7,815 nucleotides of DNA from an uncultured Lachnospiraceae bacterium. GTDB taxonomy: Bacteria > Bacillota > Clostridia > Lachnospirales > Lachnospiraceae. This document shows, one piece after another, positions 1-6,678 of this stretch. Below the pieces are notes generated by a model. It saw nothing but the letters and a program-made list of their open reading frames with translations, was not told the DNA's origin and did not search any database. The position numbers were made by a program, and so were the translations under genes. The first letter of the stretch is position 1. Every line of letters begins with the position of its first letter. The stretch spans positions 1 to 7,815 of the forward strand of contig CAJTVL010000131.1 of the NCBI GenBank assembly GCA_910579425.1. Reading direction: 5' to 3'.

Positions 1-1
1 G

Positions 2-418
2 AAGGAACTGTCCGGTGCAAAGGTGTATGCCTGTGAGGAGGAAAAGGAGGTATGCGAAAGCGCCTCGCTGAATGTCTCAAAAGGGGCGGGAAGGCCCTGC
101 ACGGTAGAGGCGGATTCTTATGTAAAGGATGGGGAGGAAATTATCATTGACGGCATTGCATGCCGTCTGATCGCAACGCCCGGCCATACGAAAGGAAGCT
201 GCTGCTATTATTTTGCGGATGATAAGATTTTGATAAGTGGGGACACTTTATTTCAGGAGTCCGTGGGCCGCACAGATCTGCCCACCGGCAGCATGGGGAC
301 GCTGGTGCGTTCCATAAAGGAAAAGCTGCTGCCTCTGCCTGAGGAGGTGAAAGTATATCCGGGGCATGGAGACTCCACCACCATAGGATATGAAAAGAAA
401 TATAATCCATTTTTATAA
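2..418 (+). CDS. MBL-fold metallo-hydrolase, glyoxalase II-like (5' end outside window)
   Basis: This is the C-terminal part of a metallo-beta-lactamase-fold hydrolase. The reading frame is open from base 2, so the true start and the HxHxDH metal-binding motif lie to the left. Visible hallmarks are the PGHTKGS loop (metal-ligand His at 185-187), the SGDTLF motif with its bridging Asp (242-244), the following VGRTDLP segment, and PGHGDSTT with the last ligand His (365-367), ending in EKKYNPFL. This order is typical of the small hydroxyacylglutathione-hydrolase-like enzymes (B. subtilis YqgX type), cytosolic enzymes that bind two metals. Some of these act on thioesters, but the substrate cannot be read from the sequence. 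A GTG at 23 could be mistaken for the start; the upstream codons stay open and the family is around 200 residues, so the gene is truncated by the window. The next gene begins 48 bases downstream with no visible terminator between them, so co-transcription is possible. Confidence 0.9.
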   Translation, partial: KELSGAKVYACEEEKEVCESASLNVSKGAGRPCTVEADSYVKDGEEIIIDGIACRLIATPGHTKGSCCYYFADDKILISGDTLFQESVGRTDLPTGSMGTLVRSIKEKLLPLPEEVKVYPGHGDSTTIGYEKKYNPFL

Positions 419-466
419 AAGAAAAAATACAAAAGCGCTAAGAAAAACAGCAGAAAGGAATGGAAA

Positions 467-1642
467 ATGACAACAAAGAGAAAAATTTTAATGGCGGCGA
501 TCATGGCTGCGGCAGGAATGGCTCTTGCAGGCTGCGGCAAAGAAGAGACGGAGCCGGAAGCTCCCGGGGTAACGGTAGAGAAGATACCTGTGGAAACCGC
601 GCAACCACAGCCGCAGGAGAGTGAAGCCCCCGAGGATTCCGCTTCTGCGGAGCGTGAGTCTGTGGACGGAAAGATGCAGAGCTATTTAACCGGGGAATGG
701 AAGGACGAGGCAGTGGTGAACCGGCGTCCCATTGCAGTTATGATTCCCAACAATACGCCTGCATTGCCACAGTACGGAATTTCCAAGGCAAGCATTATCT
801 ATGAGGCTCCTGTGGAAGGCCGTATTACCAGATTGATGGGGGTTTTTGAGGATTTTGATGATTTGGAAAGAATCGGACCTGTCAGGAGCAGCCGTGACTA
901 TTTCTTATATGTCGCTATGGGATATGAGGCAATTTATTGTAACTGGGGGCTGGCAAGGCCTTATGTGGAAGAGCTGATCAACAGAGATACGGTTCAGAAT
1001 ATCAGCGCCGCGGTGGAGGGAATCAATAATCCGGCCCATGAGGCTTTCGACAGAGTGAGCCGTTCCGGTTACGCCACAGAGTTTACCGGGTATCTTTTTA
1101 TAGATGGTATGCTGGAGGCGGCAGAACGCCTGGGCTATGATTGGGAATATGATGATGCTTATGTACCGCCTTTTACCTTTGCAGGCGATGATGAGAGGGC
1201 GGAGGATCTTTATGCGGACGGGGAAGCGGCCGCTATGGTATATCCCGGCGGACAGAGCGGTAATCAGGGCGGATACGGCGCTTACAACCCTTATTTTGAA
1301 TATAATGAGGAGGATCATCTCTATTACAGATACCAGAACGGCAAGGAGCAGATCGACGAGTTGGACGGCAAGCAATTGTCGGTAGCCAATGTAGTGTTCC
1401 AGTACTGTCACGGAGAGGTGAGAGATTCCCATGATTATCTGGCTTTTGGCGTTCACGGGGAAGGGGATGCCATCGTCTTTACCGGCGGCAAGGCCATCAA
1501 GGGAACCTGGAAGAGATTTGACGGCGATGCCACACCGGCCAAATTCTATGACGAAAAGGGAGAAGAAATTGTATTCAACCAGGGCAAGACATGGATCTGC
1601 AATATCTGGGATGAGTATGGAGAGTTTGTAGAGTACAAATAG
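467..1642 (+). CDS. DUF3048 (YerB-like) lipoprotein
   Basis: A 391-residue predicted lipoprotein. The N-terminus has a charged start (TTKRK), a hydrophobic stretch and a lipobox L20-A21-G22-C23, so the mature protein should be lipid-anchored at Cys23 on the outer face of the membrane. A Glu/Pro-rich linker (about 24-80) follows. The DUF3048 N-terminal domain starts near residue 86, with RRPIAVMIPN, PQYGISKASIIYE, EGRITR and IGPVRSSRDYF as family signatures. The C-terminal domain carries GTWKRF and the NQGKTWICNI segment near the end. B. subtilis YerB is the usual reference; its biochemical role is unknown, so I assign none. Residues about 258-275 form a Gly/Tyr/Asn-rich insert. The start is supported by AAAGGAA at 454-460, six bases before the ATG. 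The gene is closed by an intrinsic terminator about 20 bases after the stop, which separates it from glmS. Confidence 0.92.
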   Translation: MTTKRKILMAAIMAAAGMALAGCGKEETEPEAPGVTVEKIPVETAQPQPQESEAPEDSASAERESVDGKMQSYLTGEWKDEAVVNRRPIAVMIPNNTPALPQYGISKASIIYEAPVEGRITRLMGVFEDFDDLERIGPVRSSRDYFLYVAMGYEAIYCNWGLARPYVEELINRDTVQNISAAVEGINNPAHEAFDRVSRSGYATEFTGYLFIDGMLEAAERLGYDWEYDDAYVPPFTFAGDDERAEDLYADGEAAAMVYPGGQSGNQGGYGAYNPYFEYNEEDHLYYRYQNGKEQIDELDGKQLSVANVVFQYCHGEVRDSHDYLAFGVHGEGDAIVFTGGKAIKGTWKRFDGDATPAKFYDEKGEEIVFNQGKTWICNIWDEYGEFVEYK

Positions 1643-1663
1643 AACAGGAAAAATGTACCCGAT

Positions 1664-1703
1664 AAGCCGTACGGAAGGTTTGAAATCTTCTGTACGGCTT
1701 TTT
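1664..1703 (+). terminator. Intrinsic terminator after the DUF3048 gene
   Basis: A 14-base-pair stem (1664-1677 with 1687-1700, one G:U pair) closes a 9-base loop and runs into a T tract (1699-1703). It starts 21 bases after the stop codon of the lipoprotein gene. Stem, spacing and T tract are all standard for Rho-independent termination. Confidence 0.93.
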
Positions 1704-1736
1704 GCCGGTCTGCGGAATTTAATTCGAATCCCGTAG

Positions 1737-1765
1737 TTTACAACAGGATTGTTTTTGTGTATAAT
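1737..1765 (+). promoter_or_regulatory. Sigma-A promoter for the glmS ribozyme-glmS transcript
   Basis: The -35 box is TTTACA (1737-1742, five of six consensus bases). An exact 17-base spacer separates it from a perfect -10 box, TATAAT (1760-1765). Transcription would start near 1772, about 55 bases before the ribozyme cleavage site. It lies just after the upstream terminator and before the ribozyme, where a glmS promoter is expected. Confidence 0.85.
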
Positions 1766-1820
1766 GGGATACGCGGTACCTTGAAAACAGAATATGTCTT
1801 GAAAATTGTCATTGTTTCCC

Positions 1821-2012
1821 TGATCTAGCGCCATGGCCTTTCATGAGAAGGAATCTTTGGAAGGTTGACGAGGTAAAGAGTAATCGAAAATTCGGCGGAT
1901 GCTCTTTCGTATCTCTCCGGTGCGAGATATACCGGCAAATATGCGGGTAACTGCAAAACAAATACGGTATAACGGAGATATGGAAAGGATGTTCTAAGGC
2001 GTCAAAAACGCC
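1821..2012 (+). ncRNA. glmS ribozyme: glmS ribozyme (glucosamine-6-phosphate-activated self-cleaving riboswitch)
   Basis: The glmS 5' leader contains the conserved core in the right order: AGCGCC (1827-1832), GGTTGACGAGG (1863-1873), ATCGA and TTCGGCGGATG (1891-1901). Cleavage is predicted between A1827 and G1828. Pairings I can draw: P1, 1836-1842 with 1859-1865, capped by GAAG/CTTT around GAAT; pseudoknot CGCC 1829-1832 with GGCG 1894-1897; P3, AAAGAG 1875-1880 with CTCTTT 1902-1907; P4, TATCTC 1910-1915 with GAGATA 1975-1980, extended by TATACCG 1928-1934 with CGGTATA 1965-1971. A GGCGT/ACGCC hairpin (1998-2012) follows. In this family (RF00234) glucosamine-6-phosphate acts as a cofactor for cleavage, and the shortened mRNA is then degraded, giving product feedback on GlmS. 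The 3' limit is approximate: the catalytic core probably ends near 1985. Confidence 0.95.
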
Positions 2013-2117
2013 GCCTGAAAGCATCTGGCTTCATAAGGAAAATATTTTAGGGCCGAAATGCGCAGCGGGCGCAAAGCGGCATATAATGAACATAGAAAGA
2101 TGAGGGAAACAGACAAT

Positions 2118-3935
2118 ATGTGTGGAATTATCGGATATACAGGAAAAGACAATGCGGAAAAAATCATGCTGGATGCGCTGGAGCTTTTGGAGTACAGAGG
2201 CTATGACAGCGCGGGGATTGCCCTTTTAAACAAGGGCAGGACACAGATCCTAAAGAGAGCGGGAAGAGTAAAGGAACTGCGGGAGTTGTGCGCAAGAGAA
2301 AGGCCCCTGGGGCAGTGCGGTATCGGCCATACCCGGTGGGCCACCCACGGAGGGGTGTGCGATGAGAACGCCCATCCCCACAGATTTGGCAAAATTACCT
2401 TAATTCACAACGGCATCATTGAAAACTACAGAGAACTGATCGAAAAATATTCTCTGGAGGGAAAGCTGAAATCGGAGACGGACTCCGAGGTGGTGGCGGC
2501 CGTGGTGGAGCACTTTTATCAGGGGGATCCTTACTCGGCAATCCGCAGGACAGTGCTTAAGCTGAAAGGGACTTTTGCCCTTGCCATTCTGTTTGATGAC
2601 CAGGAAGATAAGATCTTTGCGGTTCGGAACGTGAGTCCTATCGTAGCGGCAGTCACGAAAGACGGGACGATACTGGCCTCTGATGTGACGGCAATTGCGC
2701 CGTTTACATCGGATTATTTTGTGTTGCCCGAATTTCATGTGGCCTGTCTGACCAGGGACAATATTGAAATGTTTGACCTTTCAGGGGATCATGTGGAGAT
2801 CCAGTGGCTGAAAATGGACTGGGATGTGAGCCGCAGCGGAAAGGGCGGTTATCCTTTTTATATGGAAAAGGAGATCATGGAACAGCCCCAGGTCATCCGG
2901 GAAACCATTATGCCCAGGATCAAGGACGGAAAGCCTGATTTTTCTCAGGAAGGAATTCCCGATGAAATGCTCAGGGCCTGTAAAAGAATCTGCGTGATCG
3001 CCTGCGGCACCGCCATGCATGCGGGGCTGGTGGGGAAAAGCCTGATTCAGGCCATGATCGGAATCCATGTGGATGTGGTGATGGCTTCCGAATTTATGTA
3101 CAATGACCCGGTGGTGAATAAGGATACGCTGGTAGTGGCGATTTCCCAGTCCGGGGAAACCATAGATACGCTGGAGGCCCTTAAGTTTGCGCGCAAGTGC
3201 GGTTCGCCCAGCATCTCCATAGTGAATGTGCGGGGGGCATCCATTGCAAGGGCCAGCGAATATGTGATTTATACCAACGCAGGGCCGGAGATTGCAGTGG
3301 CAAGCACCAAAGCTTATACCACCCAGCTTGCGGTTTTGTATCTTCTTACGGCGAGAATGGCAATGGCAAGGAAGCTCTGGCAGGAAGAGGAATTATCTGA
3401 TTTTATGAAGGAATTGCAGAGAGTTCCGCAGGTGATGGAGCGGATTTTGGAGACAAAAGAGGAGATTCACCGGCTTGCGGGGACGATTTTGAATGCCCGG
3501 GACGTGTTTATGATCGGGCGGGGGCTTGACTATTCCATTTTGCTGGAGGGCTCCCTTAAGCTGAAAGAGGTCTCCTACATTCACTCCGAGGCCTATGCCT
3601 CCGGTGAACTCAAGCATGGCACCATTGCGCTGATCACGGAGGATACCCCTGTGATTGCGGTGGTGACACAGGAAAAATTAAAGAGCAAGGAGCTTTCCAA
3701 TATCAGAGAAGTCCAGTCCCGGGGGGCAAGGGTATTGCTTCTCATAAAAGAAAATGAGACAATGGATGAGAAGGGGCAGTGGAGCTGTGTCTACAGACTG
3801 CCGCGGATGGCGGATCCTTTTATGGTGATGCCGGCCTCCATCGTGCTGCAGATGATCGCTTATTACGTGTCTCTGGACAAAGGGCTGGATGTGGATAAAC
3901 CGCGTAATCTGGCCAAGGTGGTTACGGTGGAGTAA
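2118..3935 (+). CDS. glmS: Glutamine--fructose-6-phosphate aminotransferase (isomerizing)
   Basis: Cytosolic enzyme that converts fructose-6-phosphate and glutamine to glucosamine-6-phosphate and glutamate, the first step toward UDP-GlcNAc. The 605-residue length fits the family (about 600-610). The N-terminal Ntn glutaminase domain begins MCGIIGYTG, with Cys2 as nucleophile after Met removal, then RGYDSAG (27-33), HTRWATHG (71-78) and the NGIIENY segment. Two SIS sugar-isomerase domains follow: CGTAMHAG (296-303) and SQSGET (343-348), ASTKAYTTQ (395-403), then GSLKLKEVSYIHSEA (478-492). The end DKPRNLAKVVTVE carries Lys600, equivalent to the E. coli Schiff-base Lys603. An in-frame ATG at 2058 would add 20 residues before Cys2 and block the Ntn nucleophile, so 2118 is the start; GAGGG at 2102-2106 is its Shine-Dalgarno, 11 bases upstream. 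It is regulated by the ribozyme in its own leader. Confidence 0.98.
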   Translation: MCGIIGYTGKDNAEKIMLDALELLEYRGYDSAGIALLNKGRTQILKRAGRVKELRELCARERPLGQCGIGHTRWATHGGVCDENAHPHRFGKITLIHNGIIENYRELIEKYSLEGKLKSETDSEVVAAVVEHFYQGDPYSAIRRTVLKLKGTFALAILFDDQEDKIFAVRNVSPIVAAVTKDGTILASDVTAIAPFTSDYFVLPEFHVACLTRDNIEMFDLSGDHVEIQWLKMDWDVSRSGKGGYPFYMEKEIMEQPQVIRETIMPRIKDGKPDFSQEGIPDEMLRACKRICVIACGTAMHAGLVGKSLIQAMIGIHVDVVMASEFMYNDPVVNKDTLVVAISQSGETIDTLEALKFARKCGSPSISIVNVRGASIARASEYVIYTNAGPEIAVASTKAYTTQLAVLYLLTARMAMARKLWQEEELSDFMKELQRVPQVMERILETKEEIHRLAGTILNARDVFMIGRGLDYSILLEGSLKLKEVSYIHSEAYASGELKHGTIALITEDTPVIAVVTQEKLKSKELSNIREVQSRGARVLLLIKENETMDEKGQWSCVYRLPRMADPFMVMPASIVLQMIAYYVSLDKGLDVDKPRNLAKVVTVE

Positions 3936-3983
3936 AGCCGCTGCAAGGGATAAAACAAATTGAATTTAAAGGTTGGGGAAACA

Positions 3984-5483
3984 ATGACAATTGGAAAAGA
4001 TGAAAAAGTAATAAAGGTTATCGTAAACAGGGCAGGATTTGAATATGATATTCATGCCCTGGTAAAATCCTTCTATCCTGGATGGGATGTGCAGATCAAA
4101 GAGGAGGATGAGCCTGTGCTGGAGCCGGGAACTGCAGATATTCTGATATGGATCAGGGAGGAGGAGGTTCAAATCGCCCTGGCGGAGCCGGAAAAGGAGG
4201 AACAGCCCTTTGTCATGGGAAGCAGGGAGCTTTTCAGGGATGATACCGGCAAAGCCACCCGGCTGGAAATCAAGAACCGGATCAAGCAGCTTTTGTATCA
4301 AATGCTCTCAGAGCATACCGGCAAACGCCTTCCCTGGGGGACGCTGACCGGGATCCGTCCGGTGAAAATTCCCATGTCCATGCTGGAAGAAGGAAAGGGC
4401 GAGGAAGAAATCAGGGACTATATGCGCAGCACCTACTTTATCAGCAGGCAGAAGGAGCAGCTGGCCATTGAGATTGCCAGGAGGGAAAAGGCGCTGCTGG
4501 AAAAACTGCATTATGAAAACGGTTGCAGTCTCTATATTGGAATCCCCTTTTGTCCCACGACTTGTCTGTACTGCTCCTTTACCTCCTATCCGATTGTTTC
4601 CTGGAAAAAAAGGGTGGGAGAGTATTTGGATGCGCTGGAAAAGGAAATTGATTTTACCGCAGAAATTTACGCAGATAAGGTTCTGGACACTATCTATATC
4701 GGGGGAGGAACCCCCACCACCTTAGAGCCATCGGAGCTGGACAGGCTCCTTGTAAAGCTCCATGAGAGCTTTGATTTGTCCGGGCTGAAGGAGTTTACTG
4801 TGGAGGCAGGCCGGGCGGACAGCATCACCCCGGAAAAGCTGAAGGTGTTAAAGGATCAGGGGGTTACCAGGATTTCCGTAAATCCCCAGACCATGAAGCA
4901 GGAAACTCTGGATTTGATTGGTAGGAAGCATACGGTGACACAGGTAAGAGAGGCTTTTGCCATGGCAAGAGAGGCGGGCTTTTCCAATATCAATATGGAT
5001 ATTATTCTTGGTCTTCCTGGGGAGGAGCCGGCAGATGTAAGGCGTACTATGGAAGAGATTGAAAAGCTGGGGCCGGATAGCCTGACTGTTCATTCGCTTG
5101 CCATCAAGCGTGCATCCAGGCTCAGTCAATGGATCATTGAAAACGGGATTTCTGCCCTGAACAATACGGAAGAGACCATGGAGATCACCGCGCAGGGAGC
5201 GGCGCAGATGGGGATGGTTCCCTATTATCTGTACCGGCAGAAAAATATGTCCGGAAATTTTGAAAATGTGGGATATGCCCACGAGGGGAAGTTTGGGATA
5301 TACAACATTTTAATTATGGAGGAGAAACAGTCTATCGTGGCCCTCGGAGCAGGTTCGATTTCCAAAAGGGTGTACCCGGACGGGCGGATCGTGCGGTGCG
5401 AGAATGTGAAGGATGTGGCTCTATATATACAAAAAATAGACGAAATGATTGAGAGGAAACGGAAGCTGCTCACGGATTTTTAA
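3984..5483 (+). CDS. hemZ: HemZ-type radical SAM protein (coproporphyrinogen dehydrogenase-like)
   Basis: Radical SAM protein of the HemN/HemW superfamily, HemZ branch, 499 residues from this start. An N-terminal region of about 180 residues (FEYDIHALVKSFYPG near the start, then LPWGTLTGIRPVK) is characteristic of HemZ and absent from HemN and HemW. The radical SAM core follows: GIPFCPTTCLYCSF with cluster cysteines 190, 194 and 197, GGGTPT (240-245), a VEAGRAD segment, RISVNPQT and MDIILGLPGE. HemZ is usually annotated as oxygen-independent coproporphyrinogen III dehydrogenase. The motif is CxxxCxxCxF, as in HemW heme chaperones, rather than CxxxCxxCxC as in HemN, so the exact reaction is uncertain. 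An upstream in-frame TTG (3960, AAGGGA nine bases before it) would give 507 residues; I prefer ATG 3984 with GGGG at 3975-3978. It lies 48 bases after glmS with no terminator, so it is probably in the same operon. Confidence 0.9.
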   Translation: MTIGKDEKVIKVIVNRAGFEYDIHALVKSFYPGWDVQIKEEDEPVLEPGTADILIWIREEEVQIALAEPEKEEQPFVMGSRELFRDDTGKATRLEIKNRIKQLLYQMLSEHTGKRLPWGTLTGIRPVKIPMSMLEEGKGEEEIRDYMRSTYFISRQKEQLAIEIARREKALLEKLHYENGCSLYIGIPFCPTTCLYCSFTSYPIVSWKKRVGEYLDALEKEIDFTAEIYADKVLDTIYIGGGTPTTLEPSELDRLLVKLHESFDLSGLKEFTVEAGRADSITPEKLKVLKDQGVTRISVNPQTMKQETLDLIGRKHTVTQVREAFAMAREAGFSNINMDIILGLPGEEPADVRRTMEEIEKLGPDSLTVHSLAIKRASRLSQWIIENGISALNNTEETMEITAQGAAQMGMVPYYLYRQKNMSGNFENVGYAHEGKFGIYNILIMEEKQSIVALGAGSISKRVYPDGRIVRCENVKDVALYIQKIDEMIERKRKLLTDF

Positions 5484-5501
5484 GCACTTCTTCATTCCCT
5501 C

Positions 5502-5561
5502 AAAGTACAAGAAATGGTGGAAAGTACATCAAAAGTACATCAAATTTTCACTTGATAGTAC
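5502..5561. repeat. AAAGTACA direct repeats with overlapping hairpin
   Basis: Two perfect tandem copies of AAAGTACATCA (5521-5531 and 5532-5542) are preceded by a related copy, AAAGTACAAGA (5502-5512). The second copy overlaps an inverted repeat: GTACATCAA (5535-5543) pairs with TTGAT-A-GTAC (5552-5561), with one bulged A and an 8-base loop. The cluster starts 18 bases after the hemZ stop, where the content changes from housekeeping to accessory. Short repeats like this can be recombinase arm sites near the end of a mobile element, or operators. Nothing in the window decides between these. Confidence 0.7.
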
Positions 5562-5604
5562 GGAATAATACGCAATAAATGTGAAAACCTGAATATTGTG
5601 CCTT

Positions 5605-5644
5605 AAAGGACAATCTTATTCTAACGAATGGGCTGTCCTTTTTT
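5605..5644 (+). terminator. Intrinsic terminator or attenuator in the leader of the ABC operon
   Basis: AAAGGACA (5605-5612) pairs with TGTCCTTT (5634-5641) in an 8-base-pair stem followed by six Ts (5639-5644). The 21-base loop contains a second small hairpin, ATTC (5618-5621) with GAAT (5626-5629) around TAAC. It lies 121 bases after hemZ and 41 bases before the next small ORF. It may terminate hemZ transcription, or act as a conditional attenuator for a transcript starting in the repeat region. TTGATA (5552-5557) is a possible -35 there, but I see no good -10 for it. Confidence 0.8.
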
Positions 5645-5685
5645 GTTATAGCCAAACAACAATTTTAATTTAAGGAGGTTCAGGC

Positions 5686-5847
5686 ATGAACAACACAGCG
5701 TTAAGAGCAGGGGCACAGAGCGCTTCGCACAGCACATCCAGGGTGACTATTTTCCCGGCGCAAGGGTTCAAGCAAGGTATATTCCATCTGCCAAAAGTAC
5801 GATTCCCCCAAAAAAGTAGGGTAAAAGTAAGGATACGGGAAAGTTAA
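5686..5847 (+). CDS. Small basic protein or leader peptide, function unknown
   Basis: A 53-residue ORF with an ideal ribosome binding site, AAGGAGGT (5672-5679), six bases before the ATG. I do not recognise the family. The product starts MNNTALRAGAQSASHSTSR, has a short hydrophobic patch (VTIFPAQGF), and ends in a strongly basic tail (KVRFPQKSRVKVRIRES). There is no signal peptide, membrane segment, cysteine cluster or double-glycine leader. It lies between the attenuator-like hairpin and the ABC transporter, 48 bases before the ATPase start, so it could be a leader peptide tied to expression of the transporter, a small cargo protein of a mobile element, or the 5' remnant of a larger deleted gene. 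The Shine-Dalgarno argues that it is translated; the lack of any recognisable fold leaves its role open. Confidence 0.5.
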   Translation: MNNTALRAGAQSASHSTSRVTIFPAQGFKQGIFHLPKVRFPQKSRVKVRIRES

Positions 5848-5895
5848 AGTCAGATTGGGAGTGTATCATGGAATTGTTGAAAGGAGATGTCACCT

Positions 5896-6678
5896 ATGGA
5901 TTACATGATAACAACTAAGCATTTGACAAAGAAGTACAAAAATTTTGTTTCCGTCAATAATGTTTCCCTTCATATCCGCAAGGGCAGTATTTATGGCTTT
6001 CTCGGGCCGAATGGGGCGGGAAAGTCCACTACCATGAAAATGCTGCTTGGGCTGACCGCACCTACAAAGGGGAGTTTTTCCATTGACGGAAAGCATTTTC
6101 CCGAAGACCGGATGGATATTTTGAAGGAGATTGGTTCTTTTATTGAAGCCCCGTCCTTCTATGCAAACCTCACAGGCAGGGAGAATCTGGATGTGATACG
6201 CCGTATCCTTGGACTTCCGAAGGAGAGCGTGGAGGATGCGCTGCAATTAGTTGGGCTTGCGGAATTTGGAGACAGGCTGGCAAAGAAATATTCTCTGGGG
6301 ATGAAACAGCGTTTAGGGCTTGCCGGGGCGCTTCTTGGGAGGCCTCCTATCCTGATCCTGGATGAGCCTACCAACGGCCTTGACCCTTCCGGAATCCATG
6401 AGATCCGGGAGTTGGTGAAGTCGTTGCCCGGCCTTTATGACTGCACGATTCTGATCTCATCCCATATGCTGTCAGAGATCGAGCTGATGGCTGATGATAT
6501 TGGAATCCTTAACCATGGGAGGCTCCTGTTTGAGGGAAGCCTTGATGAACTCAGACAGACGGCAGTAAAAACCGGCTTTGCTGCAAACAATCTGGAGGAT
6601 GTATTCCTCTCCATGGTGGATCAGGATAATAAGGCAATGAGGGCATTGCCTGACAGAAAGCAGAGGGCAAAGTTATGA
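5896..6678 (+). CDS. Lantibiotic-immunity type ABC transporter ATPase (LanF/BcrA-like)
   Basis: Cytosolic ATPase of an antimicrobial-peptide exporter, 260 residues. Motifs in order: Walker A GPNGAGKS (37-44), IEAPSFY (82-88) where the usual Q-loop glutamine is Glu83, signature YSLGMKQ (132-138), Walker B ILILDEPTNGLD (152-163) and the switch His190 in SSHMLSE. The E-loop is a known mark of LanF proteins (NukF, NisF), which drive export of lantibiotics from the membrane of the producer or of resistant bacteria. The C-terminal region after LFEGSLDELR is short and ends with NLEDVFLSM plus a charged tail; BcrA proteins are longer here, LanF proteins similar. AAGGAG (5881-5886) is nine bases before ATG 5896 and abuts ATG 5887, so 5896 is preferred. 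The stop overlaps the next start (ATGA, 6675-6678), so the genes are translationally coupled. LanF rather than BcrA is my preference, not proof. Confidence 0.9.
   Translation: MDYMITTKHLTKKYKNFVSVNNVSLHIRKGSIYGFLGPNGAGKSTTMKMLLGLTAPTKGSFSIDGKHFPEDRMDILKEIGSFIEAPSFYANLTGRENLDVIRRILGLPKESVEDALQLVGLAEFGDRLAKKYSLGMKQRLGLAGALLGRPPILILDEPTNGLDPSGIHEIRELVKSLPGLYDCTILISSHMLSEIELMADDIGILNHGRLLFEGSLDELRQTAVKTGFAANNLEDVFLSMVDQDNKAMRALPDRKQRAKL

Noticed and set aside
905..1834. 309-residue open frame on the minus strand
   Set aside because: It lies antisense to most of the DUF3048 lipoprotein and runs into the ribozyme region. It has no ribosome binding site and no recognisable motif, while the + strand gene has clear family motifs.
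2058..2117. 20-residue N-terminal extension of GlmS from an upstream ATG
   Set aside because: It would bury the catalytic Cys2, and GlmS requires a free N-terminal cysteine. The Shine-Dalgarno is placed for the 2118 start.
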